Source: Hanleya hanleyi | Lineage: Eukaryota; Mollusca; Polyplacophora; Lepidopleurida; Hanleyidae | DNA: 64,000 nucleotides | Assembly (NCBI GenBank): GCA_036873755.1 | Contig: JAVTVY010017285.1 | Span: 1 to 64,000 of the forward strand | Direction: 5' to 3' | Shown here: piece by piece, positions 1-11,555 of the stretch | Layout of the letters: each line of letters begins with the position of its first letter | How positions within the stretch are numbered: the stretch's first letter is position 1 | Notes under the pieces: generated by a model | What the model was told of the DNA's origin: nothing | The model's database searches: none | The model's input: the letters and a program-made list of their open reading frames with translations, nothing else | Position numbers and translations under genes: made by a program

Positions 1-734
1 AAGGTGATTTACTGTTTACACTTGCGTGCAAGGTCACACATTATTATATCTATGTGAAGCTCAGATTATATGTTTTATCTTACAATCGTCAGTACCTCTG
101 ATTGGTAACGTGTATACATGTACTTTGACGCCAACCGAAGAAAGCATAACTGGCGGCAGTGGAATAAACTCATGAAACAGGATACGGAGAATGAACCAGA
201 TTTATGGATAGTGGGAAATAGTAAACCACTGGCCTAGTGCTTAATTTACATCAGATTATTAGAACTCCATTCAGAATGAAAAATATTTCCCAAATGGAAA
301 ACATTAACTTTTAATCACACACGAGACATTATGGTTGTGAGGTCGAATTTACCGCCCATGCCGCCGTGAGGCAATTACGTTATGCCATGGTTAATATATT
401 GATTGGGACACGGTCCATTAAAAGATCTGAAAGGTTGGTGCCAGAAGGCATGCCACAGCACTCGCAATTCCATGCATAATTGAGCAGATCTGTTAGGTTA
501 TTAAATTCCTAGATCATTAAATTCCTAGATCATCAGTTCTATTCAGTAATCTACATACATGGATTTTAAAAACCGGTCAGAACTGGAATGATCAATACGG
601 GATACCAATACCCACATGTGACACGCAGCATGTACCGAAGCTACTGATTGAATCATTAAAACGTATTGTGTGGCCGGGTCTCACAGACTTGTCTCTAACT
701 AAGATCTTTCATTCACATAGTTCATCACTTTCCA

Positions 735-1010
735 ATGGATGACTTAATAGGGCTATTCATCATTGCCCTTGGACATTTGTATCTAATACCGCTCAAGCTG
801 GTGATAGGGCTGTGTAGGCATGTCATTCAAGATGCCCACATGAACACCTATAATAAAAGCCGGGCTGAGATACAAATCATCGCACTGATCATTTCTGGTT
901 CATGTGGTGTGTATAAATATACAAGAAGAATATTAAGCTGTGGGGTAATAGGACTTCATGTCAGTACTCCGCCAGCTTCTTCCACTGCCTATATATGCCG
1001 CCTTTAATAG
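735..1010 (+). repeat. Diverged copy of the 508-bp repeat family
   Basis: This stretch resembles part of the tandem units at 40.1-41.6 kb: both share a block reading 'ctaataccgct...', then 'ccacatgaaca', 'aataaaag' and a late 'gtcagta' block in the same order. A 90-residue open frame runs through it but has no recognisable domain and is not conserved in the other copies, so I treat it as non-coding. The surrounding 1-734 and 1011-1130 show nothing I recognise. Confidence 0.45.
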
Positions 1011-1129
1011 GGAATATCGACAATGGAAATGAGTCTGAATTAAACAGACAATGACAACATCTTTTCGAGGTCTGCATATTAAGAACACCGACGAACGATA
1101 TTTTTGTTATGTAGTCTACACATCAAACG

Positions 1130-1248
1130 CCTTCATTCAAAGTTATATATGCCTCCATTCAAAGTTATAGGGCTATAGGACCAAACGCCTCCATTCAAAG
1201 TTTCTCAAATCCTGACCTAAAATACATAGCGTACATGATCTCTGACAC
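1130..1248 (+). repeat. Retroelement 3'-region fragment, left half, split by element A
   Basis: The text around 'cgcctccattcaaagtttctc' matches the reverse complement of the 3' region of the retroelement at 61.8 kb. The repeat resumes directly after element A at 15450, where 'gtttcgtaacttgt' continues it. The two halves together reproduce the uninterrupted order seen near 61.78-61.89 kb, so element A inserted into a pre-existing retroelement copy. Confidence 0.65.
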
Positions 1249-1254
1249 TGCGTT
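1249..1254. other. Target site duplication of element A, left copy (TGCGTT)
   Basis: TGCGTT directly precedes the AGTAGTATATAG terminus and is repeated exactly at 15444-15449 after the opposite terminus. Six-base duplications and AG...CT ends are the known integration signature of Polinton/Maverick elements. Confidence 0.85.
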
Positions 1255-1285
1255 AGTAGTATATAGAAGACGGAAACCCGCGCAA

Positions 1286-1444
1286 TGACCTTTGACCTCA
1301 GAAATTTGCATATCACGTGACAGAGGTCAAAGGTCAATGAGTGCACTTGAGTTGACCTGTATCCTTTCATCTTGTCTTTGACCTTGGATCATGTTTAGAC
1401 ATGTTAGGGGTTTTCCATCACGTGCGGTATGACGTCACTTCCGG
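1286..1444. promoter_or_regulatory. Transcription-factor motif cluster in the terminal repeat (DR1, octamer, E-box, DR1, CRE/ETS)
   Basis: Seen: two inverted direct-repeat-1 nuclear-receptor elements (AGGTCAAAGGTCA), one exact octamer ATTTGCAT, one CACGTG, and TGACGTCA running into an ETS-type ACTTCCGG. The same order recurs at the far end of A and at the end of Polinton 2 (51975-52140). These motif identities are standard for animal transcription factors. Function here is inferred from conservation among elements. Confidence 0.5.
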
Positions 1445-1897
1445 TCTGGGTGAATGGGGCGTGACCTGTGAACATGATAGGACATGTACTGACCTGTCTG
1501 TGGGGTTTTTCCCTACAATGTTTTCGTGTGTTTTCGGTGAGGTGCGAAAGGGTATGTCCGTGTCTTTTCGGTGAGATGGGAACATGATAGGCCATGTACT
1601 GTCTGTGGGGGTTTTCCCCGCCAGAATTTCGCTGTCGTCTGCTTGGGGTTGTCACGTGCCGAACACCTGGCTCCACGAATTGCAACATTATTGCACGTTC
1701 ACAAGATGATAGACCATGTACTGTCTGTGGAGTTTTTCCCGCCAGAATTTCGCTGTCGTCTGCTTGGGGTTGTCACGTGCCGAACACCTGGCTCCCCGAA
1801 TTGCAACATTGTTGCACGTTCGCAAGGATTGCCCTATATCCGGGTCCTTTAGCAATACCATTGATGGGATGCGTGTACTGACTTGTATTTGGGGAAT

Positions 1898-1903
1898 CAC
1901 GGG
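1898..1903. other. Target site duplication of element B, left copy (CACGGG)
   Basis: CACGGG immediately precedes the second AGTAGTATATAG terminus and is repeated at 9922-9927. The corresponding spot in the opposite arm of element A (14788-14793, reverse complement) has it once, which is the empty site. Confidence 0.9.
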
Positions 1904-2671
1904 AGTAGTATATAGCCGTGATATTCCCGCAACTTGACCTCTTTGCACTTAAATTTGGGGAGGTCACGGGGAGGTCAAAGGTCAATGAGTGCACTTGATC
2001 TGTATCCTTTCATCTTTGACCTTGGATCATGTTTAGACATGTTAGGGTTTTTCCCATCACGTGCGGTATGACGTCACTTCCGGTCTGAGGGCATGTGAAC
2101 CTGATAGGACATGTACTGACCTGTCTGTGGGGGTTTTCCCTACAATATCGTTCACTTTCGTGTGTTTCCGGTGTGATGGGTACGTTCGGTGAGAGGAACA
2201 TGATAGGCCATGTACTGTCTGTACTTTCCGCCAGAATTTCGCTGTCGTCTGCTTGTCACGTGCCGAACACCTGGCTCCCCGAATTGCAACAATGTTGCAC
2301 GTTCGCTACAATGTTGCGGTGAACACCTGGTCTGGCGTCTGCGTGAGTGAGCTCACGTGCCGAACACCTGGCTCCCCGAGATCAAGGCATGTCCATGAGT
2401 ATATAGAGGGCTGAGGGTATGTCTGACTGTATGGAATGCATGTATTGACTTGTGTCTGGGTTTTTTCCATCACGGGGAGTGCGCAGGTGTATGACGTCAC
2501 TTCCGGTCTGCGTGAATCGGGCGTGACCTGGGTATGGCTGTATGGGATGTACTGACTTGGTTTTGGGGGTTTTCCATCATGCGGCGGTCACGTGATTAGG
2601 AGTGCATGTACGGACTTGTATGCCGTCCATTCATTTGAGTCGGGGACTTGGGGTCCCTACGGAAGGATTTT

Positions 2672-3480
2672 GCAAGTCATGGGTGGGTGTATGTAAAATG
2701 AGGATTTGTCTCGAAAATATAAAAAGCGGAACACGGACTTTACCTCTAAAATAGGGGAAACCCCCTATCAACTCTATCCCAAAGGGCTAATATCGGTCCC
2801 TGGCTTATCGGGTTCTGCCTGGAGTGGGTGTATGTAAAATTAGGATTTGTCCCGAAAATATAAAAAGCGGAACACGGACTTTACCGCTAAAATAGGGGAA
2901 AACTCCTATCAACCCTATCCCAAAGGGCTAATATCGGTCCCTGGCTTATCGGGGCCTGCTGAGAGAGTGGGGAAGTGGGTGTATGTAAAATTAGGATTTG
3001 TCCCGAAAATATAAAAAGCGGAACACGGAATTTTTCCCTAAACTAGAGGAAAACGCCTATCAACCCTATCCAAAAGGGGTCGGATCGGTCCCCGGACTTA
3101 TCGGGGCCTGGGTGCATGGGTGGGTGCATGTAAAAGTTTCTCCAGAGAAAATATAAAAAGCGGAACACGGACTTTACCTCTAAAATAGGGGAAAACCCCT
3201 ATCAACTCTATCCCAAAGGGCTAATATCGGTCCCCGGGCTTATAGGGGCCTGCCTATCAAGTCAATGGGGTGGGTGCATGTAAAATTAGGATTTGTCCCG
3301 AAAATATAAAAAGCGGAACACAGACGTAACCGCTAAAATAGGGAAAAACTCCTATCAACCCTATCCCAAAGGGCTAATATCGGTCCCCTGGCTTATCGGG
3401 GCCTGCCTATCAAGTTAATGGGGTGGGTACATGTAAAATTAGGATTTTTACCGAAACCATAAAAAGCATAACTCGGACTT
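2672..3480 (+). repeat. 145-bp tandem repeat R1, left arm of B
   Basis: About six units each carry 'gtatgtaaaattaggattt', then 'atataaaaagcggaacacgg', then 'aaagggctaatatcggtcc'. Every unit therefore contains a TATAAAAAG box, spaced about 145 bp apart. Inverted copies lie at 8385-9150, and shorter arrays occur in element A. Confidence 0.8.
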
Positions 3481-3539
3481 TACCCCTACAATAGGGGTCT
3501 GTATTATACAATATAAGGGGAATGCCTATATGGGGTATG

Positions 3540-4200
3540 GGGATGGTCATTTTTTTTTTCGTGGGCTTTACTATGGGTTGTTGGGTCTCGTTTTTCTCGT
3601 CTCGCCAAGAAAAACACGATGGGAGGGATCCCGGAGCGAAGCGGTGAAATTTTTGGAAAAAGTCACCGAGGTCAGTATATAGGCCTATAGGCTGGCTATG
3701 GGGGTATAGGTCCAACCTGGGAAATTCACACACATTCATTGTGATATGGGTTGCTTGGATTTGTTTTTCACGTCTCGTCATTTAGAACACGATGGGAAGG
3801 GTCTCGGAGCGCAACGGTGAAATTTTTGGAAAAGTACCATATAGCCCATATAGTCCCATACTGGCTATATGAGGGTAAAGGTCCAATCTGGGAAATTCAC
3901 ACACGTTCATTGTGATATGGGTTGTTTGGTCTTGTTTTTCACGTCTCGTCATTTAAAACACAATGGGAAGGGTTCTGGAGCGAAACGGTGAAATTTTTGG
4001 AAAAGTACCGGGTAGGTCTGTATATAGGCTCATATAGCTCCATACTAGCTATATGAGAGTATAGGTCCAACCTGGGAAATTCACACACGTTCATTGTGAT
4101 ATTTTTGGAAAAACTTCACCGAGGCCTGGGTAGGCTCATATAGCCCCATACTGGCTATGGGGGTATAGGTCCATACTGGGTGGACGTTTTGGGGTCTAGG
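3540..4200 (+). repeat. Tandem repeat R2 of about 170-185 bp, left arm of B
   Basis: Each unit has 'gaaattcacacacgttcatt', 'cacgtctcgtcattt' and 'ggtgaaatttttggaaaa'. About four imperfect units are present, with inverted copies at 7560-8290. A 123-residue open frame through it is an accidental product of the repeat. Confidence 0.75.
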
Positions 4201-4219
4201 TGAGCCCCTAATGATCCTA

Positions 4220-4340
4220 TGATGTCGTATGAGGTCTTATTTTGAAGCTCTGGTGGAAGAGCATTCGACTGGGCTAATGGTTCGTTCGTGTTCAATAGTC
4301 TGCGCATGCGCAGTCTGGCCGTAGTATAGAAACCGGGAAT
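4220..4340 (+). repeat. NRF1-type palindrome unit in B, shared with Polinton arms
   Basis: This unit contains TGCGCATGCGCA at 4311 within 'caatagtctgcgcatgcgca' and is near-identical to the unit at 17.37-17.48 kb in Polinton 1 and at 53.28-53.39 kb in Polinton 2. The mirror copy is at about 7430-7550. It ties B directly to the Polinton family. Confidence 0.75.
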
Positions 4341-4349
4341 TTTGGGGCA

Positions 4350-5040
4350 GTGAATGATGGTATTTGGGGTAGAGATGGACCATCCTTGGTCCGAATGCGT
4401 CGTGGGAGGTGTTATGTTGTAGCTCTCGGGGTGTAGACCCCGATTTGAGGAATATCCACAGCATCTGTGACGTCATTTGTGACGTCGTCAGTAGGAGCAG
4501 TAGCGAAAGTGGACATATTGAGGGTGTGAAGGAAGGTATTTGGGGTAGAGAGGGACCACTATTGGTCCGAATGCGTCGTGGAAGGTGTCATTTTGTAGCT
4601 CTCGGGGTGTACATCCCGATTTGAGGGATGTTTGCGTCATCTGTGACGTCATTGGTGACGTCATCAGTAGGAGTTGTAGCCAAAGTGGGCATTTTGGGGC
4701 GGTGAAGAAAGGTATTTGGGGTAGAGAGGGACCATCCTTGGTCCGATTGCTTCGTGGGAGGTGTTATGTTGTAGCTCTCTGGGTGTACAGCCCCATTTGA
4801 GGGATGTTCCCGTTATCTGTGCCGTCATCGATGACGTCATCAGTACGAGTAGTAGCGAAAGTGGGCATTTTGGGGCAGCGAAGGAAGGTATTTGGGGTAG
4901 AGGGGGACCATCCTTGGTCCGATTGTGTCGTGGGAGGTGCCATCTTGTAGCTTTCATGGTGTACATCCCCATTTGAGGGATGTTCGCGTCATCTGTCACG
5001 TTATTGGTCACGTCATCAGTACGAGTAGTAGCGAAAGTAG
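4350..5040 (+). repeat. 176-bp tandem repeat R3, left arm of B
   Basis: Four units begin near 'ggtatttggggtagag'; three overlapping 71-residue frames recur at exactly 176-bp steps, which shows the period. Each unit contains one or two TGACGTCA-like sites. Mirror copies lie at 6735-7440. Confidence 0.8.
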
Positions 5041-5560
5041 TGTGTGTGTGTACGTGTGGGTGTGTGTGTGTGTGTGCGTGCATGTGCATGTGTGTATTCG
5101 TGTGCGTCTGTATGTGTGTGTGTGTATGCGTGCGTGTGTGTGTGCATGTGTGTGTGTGTATGCGTCTGTGTGTGCGTGTGTGTGTCGCCGTATGCAGGTA
5201 CACGCTCCTGTGGTGCACCCTGTACCGTAGGATGTTCACGAATGTTCCACCATCCCACACTTCTAACAGGCCCAGGTCCAGAAGCTCTCATGTCCTGCAT
5301 GGGAATAGTCAGTCATATTGTGTGTGTGTGTGTGCATGTTTGCGTCTGTGTGTATGCATCTGTGTGAGTGTATGTGTGTGTGTACGTGTGTATGTGTGTG
5401 TATGTGTCTGTGTGTATGTGTCTGTGTGTATGTGTGTAAGCGTCTGTGTGTATACGTCTGAGTGCGTGTGTGTGTGTGCTTGCGTGTGCGTGTGTGTGCA
5501 TGCAGCATGTGTGTGTATACGTCTGTGGGTAGGTGTGTGTATGTCGCCGTGTGCCATGAT
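5041..5560 (+). repeat. GT-rich microsatellite, left side of the B centre
   Basis: Interrupted (GT)n with 'tgtgtgtatgcgtctgtgtg'-type variants, broken at about 5196-5320 by non-repetitive sequence that is absent from the other arm. All long frames in this stretch are Cys/Val- or His/Thr-rich artefacts. Confidence 0.9.
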
Positions 5561-5586
5561 ACAGACAGATGAGAGGAACACCAGGG

Positions 5587-5690
5587 TACCAGGAACTGAC
5601 CGTTGACCCCTGCGCGCGCTAGCAATACCGGATAAAAATTGCGCGCAGGGGTCAACTGTCAGTTCCTGGTACCCTGGTGTTCCTCTCATC
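5587..5690. repeat. Palindrome centre of element B
   Basis: The left stem ends with 'gacccctgcgcgc' at 5617 and the right stem starts 'gcgcgcaggggtc' at 5641, leaving a 23-base loop. Outside this, 'ccaggaactgac' and 'gtcagttcctgg' continue the pairing. Confidence 0.9.
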
Positions 5691-5702
5691 TGTCTGTATC
5701 AT

Positions 5703-6724
5703 GGCACACGGCGACATACACACACCTACCCACAGACGTATACACACACATGCTGCATACACACACACGCACACCCACCAACACACACGCATACACACAC
5801 ACACATGCATACGCACACGCACACGCACACACACGCATACACAGACGCATATACACACGCACGCATACACACATACACACAGACATACATACACATGCAT
5901 ACACACACACACGCATACGCAGGCATACACACATGCACACATACACATACACAGAGACGCATACACACATACACATATACTCATACACACCCGCACACAC
6001 ACGCGTAAACACACTCGCAAGCACACACACATACACACACACAGAGGCATACAACACATACACACGCACATGCACGGATACGCACACACAAACACACATA
6101 CACACGTACACACATACACAGACGCATACACCCACGCATACATGCACACGCAAGCACACACGCATAGACACAGACGCATACACACACGCAAGCACACACA
6201 CACACCTACACACACACGCATGCACACGCATACACAGACACATACACATAGACGCAGACACACAGGTACACAGACATACACACAAGCATACACATACACA
6301 CACGCACGCATACACACACACATGCATACACACATGCATACGCACACGCACACGCACGCATACACAGACGCATATACACGCACGCATACACACATGCATA
6401 CACACACGGGTACACACACACTCGCAAGCACACACACATACACACAGACATACATACACATGCATACACACACACGCATACGCAGGCATACACAAACGCA
6501 CACATACACATACAGACACACGCACACACACACACACACACCAACACACTCGCAAGCACACACACATGCACGCATACGCACACACACACACACATACACA
6601 CGTACACACATACACAGACGCATACACACACGCAAACACGCGCACAGACACACACACACACACACACACACACAAGCACACCAACACACACGCACTCACA
6701 CCCACACGCGTACACACACACACT
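5703..6724 (+). repeat. AC-rich microsatellite, right side of the B centre
   Basis: About 1.0 kb of (AC)n with 'cacacgcatacacagacgca' variants. It is roughly twice as long as its GT partner on the left, so the arms have diverged in length by slippage. It holds no gene. Confidence 0.9.
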
Positions 6725-6734
6725 ACTTTCGCTA

Positions 6735-7440
6735 CTACTCGTACTGATGACGTGACCAATAACGTGACAGATGACGCGAACATCCCTCAAATGGGGATGT
6801 ACACCATGAATGCTACAAGATGACACCTCCCACGACACAATCAGACCAAGGATGGCCCCTCTCTACCCCAAATACCTTCCTTCACTGCCCCAAAATGCCC
6901 ACTTTCGCTGCTAATCGTACTGATGACGTCATCGATGACGCCACAGATAACGGGAACATCCCTCAAATGGGGCTGTACACCCAGAGAGCTACAACATAAC
7001 ACCTCCCACGAAGCAATCGGACCAAGGATGGTCCCTCTCTACCCCAAATACCTTTCTTCACCGCCCCAAAATGCCCACTTTGGCTACAACTCCTACTGAT
7101 GAAGTCACCAATGACGTCACAGATGACGCAAATATCCCTCAAATCGGGATGTACACCCTGAGAGCTACAAAATGACACCTCCCACGATGCATTCGGACCA
7201 ATAGTGGTCCCTCTCTACCCCAAATACCTTCCTTCACACACTCAATATGTCCACTTTCGCTACTGCTCCTACTGACGACGTCACAAATGACGTCACAGAT
7301 GCTGTGGACATTCCTCAAATCGGGGTCTACACCCCGAGAGCTACAACATAACACCTCCCACGACGCATTCGGACCAAGTATGGTCCATCTCTACCCCAAA
7401 TACCATCATTCACTGCCCCAAAATTCCCGGTCCCTATAAT
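6735..7440 (-). repeat. 176-bp tandem repeat R3, right arm of B
   Basis: Inverted counterpart of 4350-5040, with the same unit order and the same TGACGTCA-like sites. Confidence 0.8.
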
Positions 7441-7559
7441 ACGGCCAGACTGCGCATGCGCAGAGACTATTGAAGACGAACGAACGAATTAGCCCAGTCG
7501 GATGCTCTTCCACCAGAGCTTCAAAATAAGACCTCATACGACACCATAGGATCATTAGG

Positions 7560-8290
7560 GGCTCACCTAGACCCCAAAACGTCCACCCAGTATGGATCTA
7601 TACCCCCATAGCCAGTATGGGGCTATATGAGCCTACGCAGGCCTCGGTGAAGTTTTTCCAAAAGTTTCACCGTTTCTCTTCGAAACCCTTCCCATCGTGT
7701 TCTAATTGACGAGACGTGAAAAATAAATCCAAACAACCCATACCACAATGAACGTGTGTGAATTTCCCAGGTTGGACCTATACTCCCATATAGCCAGTAT
7801 GGAGCTATATGAGCCTATATACAGACCTACCCGGTACTTTTCCAAAAATTTCACCGTTTCGCTCCAGAACCCCTCCCATTGTGTTTTAAATGACGAGACG
7901 TGAAAAACAAGACCAAACAACCCATATCACAATGAACGTGTGTGAATTTCCCTGATTGGACCTTTACCCTCAGATAGCCAGTATGGGACTATATGGGCTA
8001 TATGGTACTTTTCCAAAAATTTCACCATTGCGCTCCGAGACCCTTCCCATCGTGTTCTAAATGATGAGACGTGAAAAACAAGACCAAACAACCCATATCA
8101 CAATGAACGTGTGTGAATTTTCCAGGTTGGACCTATACCCCCATAGCCAGCCTATAGGCCTATATACTGACCTCGGTGACTTTTTCCAAAAATTTCACCG
8201 CTTCGCTCCGGGACCCCTCCCATCGTGTTTTTCTTGGCGAGACGAGAAAAACGAGACCCCACAACCCATAGTAAAGCCCACGAAAAAAAT
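7560..8290 (-). repeat. Tandem repeat R2, right arm of B
   Basis: Inverted counterpart of 3540-4200, with the same 'ttcaccg' and 'gacgagacgtgaaaaa' blocks. Confidence 0.75.
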
Positions 8291-8384
8291 GACCATCCCC
8301 ATACCCCATACAGGCATTTCCCCGTATATTGTATAATACAGACCCCTATTGTAGGGGTAAAGTCCGAGTTCCGCTTTTTATAGT

Positions 8385-9150
8385 TTCGGAAAAAATCCTA
8401 ATTTTACATGCACCCACCCCATTAACTTGATAGGCAGGCCCCGATAAGCCCGGGGACCGATATTAGCCCTTTGGGATAGGGTTGATAGGAGTTTTCCCCT
8501 ATTTTAGCGGTAAAGTCCGTGTTCCGCTTTTTATATTTTCGGGACAAATCTTAATTTTACATACACCCACTCCAGGCAGAACCCGATAAGCCAGGGACCG
8601 ATATTAGCCCTTTGGGATAGAGTTGATAGGGGTTTTCCCCTATTTTAGAGGTAAAGTCCGTGTTCCGCTTTTTATATTTTTTCTGGAGAAACTTTTACAT
8701 GTACCCACCCATGCATCCAGGCCCCGATAAGCCCGGGGACCGATCCGACCCCTTTTGGATAGGGTTGATAGGCGTTTTCGGCTAGTTTAGGGATAATTCC
8801 GTGTTCCGCTTTTTATATTTTCGGGACAAATCCTAATTTTACATACACCCACTTCCCCACTCTCAGCAGGCCTCGATAAGCCAGGGACCGATATTAGCCC
8901 TTTGGGATAGGGTTGATAGAAGTTTTTCCCTATTTTAGCGGTAAAGTCCGTGTTCCGCTTTTTATATGTTCGGGACAAATCCTAATTTTACATACACCCA
9001 CTCCAAGAAGAACCCGATAAGCCAGAGACCGATATTAGCCCTTTGGAATAGAGTTGATAGGGGTTTTCCTCTATTTTAGAGGTAAAGTCCGTGTTCGGCT
9101 TTTTATATTTTCGAGACAAATTCTCATTTTACATACACCCACCCATGACT
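8385..9150 (-). repeat. 145-bp tandem repeat R1, right arm of B
   Basis: Inverted counterpart of 2672-3480; each unit has 'ccgtgttccgctttttatat'. Confidence 0.8.
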
Positions 9151-9921
9151 TGCAAAATCCTTCCGTAGGGACCCCAAGTCCCCGACTCAAATGAATGGAC
9201 GGCATACAAGTCCGTACATGCACTCCTAATCACGTGACCGCCGCGTGATGGTAAAACCCCAAAACCAAGTCAGTACATCCCATACAGTCATACCCAGGTC
9301 ACGCCCGATTCACGCAGACCGGAAGTGACGTCATACACCTGCGCACTCCCCGTGATGGAAAAAAACCAGACACAAGTCAATACATGCATTCCATACAGTC
9401 AGACATACCCTCAGCCCTCTATATACTCATGGACATGCCTTGATCTCGGGGAGCCAGGTGTTCGGCACGTGAGCTCACTCACGCAGACGCCAGACCAGGT
9501 GTTCACCGCAACATTGTAGCGAAGGTGCAACATTGTTGCAATTCGGGGAGCCAGGTGTTCGGCACGTGACAAGCAGACGACAGCGAAATTCTGGCGGGAA
9601 GTACAGACAGTACATGGCCTATCATGTTCCTCTCACCGAACGTACCCATCACACCAGAAACACACGAAAGTGAACGATATTGTAGGGAAAACCCCCACAG
9701 ACAGGTCAGTACATGTTCTATCAGGTTCACATGCCCTCAGACCGGAAGTGACGTCATACCCCACGTGATGAAAAAACCCCTAACATGTCTAAACATAATC
9801 CAAGGTCAAAGATGAAAGGATACAGGTCAAGTGCACTCATTGACCTTTGACCTCCCCGTGACCTCCCCAAATTTAAGTGCAAAGAGGTCAAGTTGCGGGA
9901 ATATCACGGCTATATACTACT

Positions 9922-9927
9922 CACGGG
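9922..9927. other. Target site duplication of element B, right copy (CACGGG)
   Basis: Exact repeat of 1898-1903. Element A sequence 'gagatcaggtgat' resumes at 9928, matching its opposite arm. Confidence 0.9.
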
Positions 9928-10059
9928 GAGATCAGGTGATAATTCAAGGTCATATTGAATGATAGGAATGCGTGTACTGACCTGTTCATCTGTGGTTTAC
10001 ATCCGGGGACTTATATCCGGGTCCTTTAGCTGTGTGTTACGGGTTTACACGGGAACAGT

Positions 10060-10285
10060 CGGGTAGGTACGGAGGAAGACACGGAGGTGACCGAAGATGC
10101 CCCGGAGGTGCCCGAACAGACACGGAGGTTACCGAAGATGTCACGGAGGTCACCGAAGAGACACGGAGGTGGCCGAAGATGTCACGGAGGTTACCGAAGA
10201 GACACGGAAGATGTCACGGAGGTTACCGAAGAGACACGGAGGTGCCCGAAGAGTCACGGACGTTATTGAGGTGCCTGAAGAGTCA
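10060..10285 (+). repeat. 18/21-bp tandem repeat in element A, left arm
   Basis: Alternating 'accgaagatgtcacggaggt' and 'accgaagagacacggaggt' units. The mirror array at 14345-14640 is longer. The same unit appears near the ends of Polinton 1 (16650-16710, 25130-25190) and Polinton 2 (52215-52300). Arg/Lys-rich open frames here are repeat artefacts. Confidence 0.85.
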
Positions 10286-10489
10286 CAACTTGTGTCTGGG
10301 TTTTTTCCATCACGGGGAGTGCGCAGGTGTATGACGTCACTTCCGGTCTGCGTGAATCGGGAGTGACCTGGGTATGACTATGGGATGTACTGATTTGGTT
10401 TTGGGGGTTTTCCATCATGCGGCAGTCACGTGATTAGGAGTGCATGTACGGACTTGTATGCCGTCTATTCATTTGAGTCGGGGACTTGG

Positions 10490-11045
10490 GGTCCCTACGG
10501 AAGGATTTTGCAAGTCATGGGTGGGTGTATGTAAAATGAGGATTTGTCTCGAAAATATAAAAAGCGGAACACGGACTTTACCTCTAAAATAGGGAAAAAC
10601 CCCTATCAACTCTATCCCAAAGGGCTAATATCGGTCCCTGGCTTATCGGGTTCTGCCTGGAGTGGGTGTATGTAAAATTAGGATTTGTCCCGAAAATATA
10701 AAAAGCGGAACACGGACTTTACCGCTAAAATAGGGAAAAACTCCTATCAACCCTATCCCAAAGGGCTAATATCGATCCCTGGCTTATCGGGGCCTGCTGA
10801 GAGAGTGGGGGAGTGGGTGTATGTAAAATTAGGATTTGTCCCGAAAATATAAAAAAGCGAAACACGGACTTTACCCCTACAATAGAGGAAAACTCCTATC
10901 AGCCCTATCCAAAAGGGCTAATATCGGTCCCCGGGCTTATCGGAGTCTGGGTGCATGGGTGGGTGCATGTAAAATCAGGATTTTTCCCGAAAATATAAAA
11001 AACGGAACACGGACTTTACCCCCTAAACTAGGGGAAACCCCCTAT
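10490..11045 (+). repeat. R1-type 145-bp repeats in element A, left arm
   Basis: Four units of the same repeat as 2672-3480, each with an 'atataaaaa' box. The mirror copy is at 13575-14125. Confidence 0.8.
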
Positions 11046-11555
11046 CAAGGGCGTATATTGACTCCCATTGACCTTTGTGGTCCGAATGCGTCGTGTGAGG
11101 TGTCATCTTGTAGCAACGCCCGCCAACGCCAAGCTTAACGCTTCAACGCCCTGGTGAAATAGCTCAGAGGTTCTGATTTTCTAGATATTCCATGGAATTG
11201 TCACTAATTCTTCGAAATGCAGTGACGCCCGTCAACGCTCGTAGTTACGCCTTAACGCTGTAACATAACGCCTTGACGCCATGATATAGACCGGAGAGAG
11301 AACGACAACAACAAGGATGACATATGAGAGAACAACAACAAGAAGAAGATTTTTTTCATATAGTTTATTTTCCCCAATGTTACATCATACCCACGCTGGG
11401 GGAGCCGCGTTGGGTATGTTTACAACTCAAGAAAACTCTTGTCCAATCAGAGGCCGCCATTTGCATCTGTCATATTTGTTCTTGTCCGTTAGATGTATTT
11501 TCGGCTGCTCTTGTCTGTCGCCATTTCAGAAAGTTCCATCTTTGCTCGGTGTGAC

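Larger units (their letters stand above)
1255..1903 (+). repeat. Element A left terminal inverted repeat
   Basis: This segment is nearly identical to the reverse complement of 14788-15443. It holds a dense set of motifs: TGACCTTTGACCT at 1286, ATTTGCAT at 1304, CACGTG at 1314, AGGTCAAAGGTCA at 1324, and TGACGTCA overlapping ACTTCCGG at 1430-1444. Further in lie two direct copies of a unit of about 120 bp containing 'ttgcaacattgttgcacgtt'. The open frames in this stretch are by-products of the repeats. Confidence 0.85.
1904..9921. mobile_element. Element B: palindromic non-autonomous Polinton derivative nested in element A
   Basis: The element is 8018 bp, begins AGTAGTATATAGCCGTG and ends with its inverse, flanked by CACGGG duplications. 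Left arm 1904-5617 and right arm 5641-9921 are inverted copies around a 23-base loop. In order from the end, each arm has the shared Polinton terminal block, about six 145-bp units, about four 185-bp units, one NRF1-type palindrome unit, four 176-bp units, and a GT or AC microsatellite. The terminal block and the NRF1 unit are shared with Polintons 1 and 2. No credible protein gene is present. Confidence 0.88.

Noticed and set aside
4664..5260. 198-residue minus-strand frame across R3 and the microsatellite
   Set aside because: Composite of tandem-repeat and CA-repeat translation, not conserved between arms.
5044..6838. Long open frames (up to 394 residues) rich in Cys/Val or His/Thr
   Set aside because: They are translations of GT/AC microsatellite in all six frames; the apparent length reflects absence of stop codons in the repeat.
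10032..10366. Basic repeat proteins (RRLPKRHGG type)
   Set aside because: They are products of the 18/21-bp tandem repeat, shared in non-coding position by Polinton termini.
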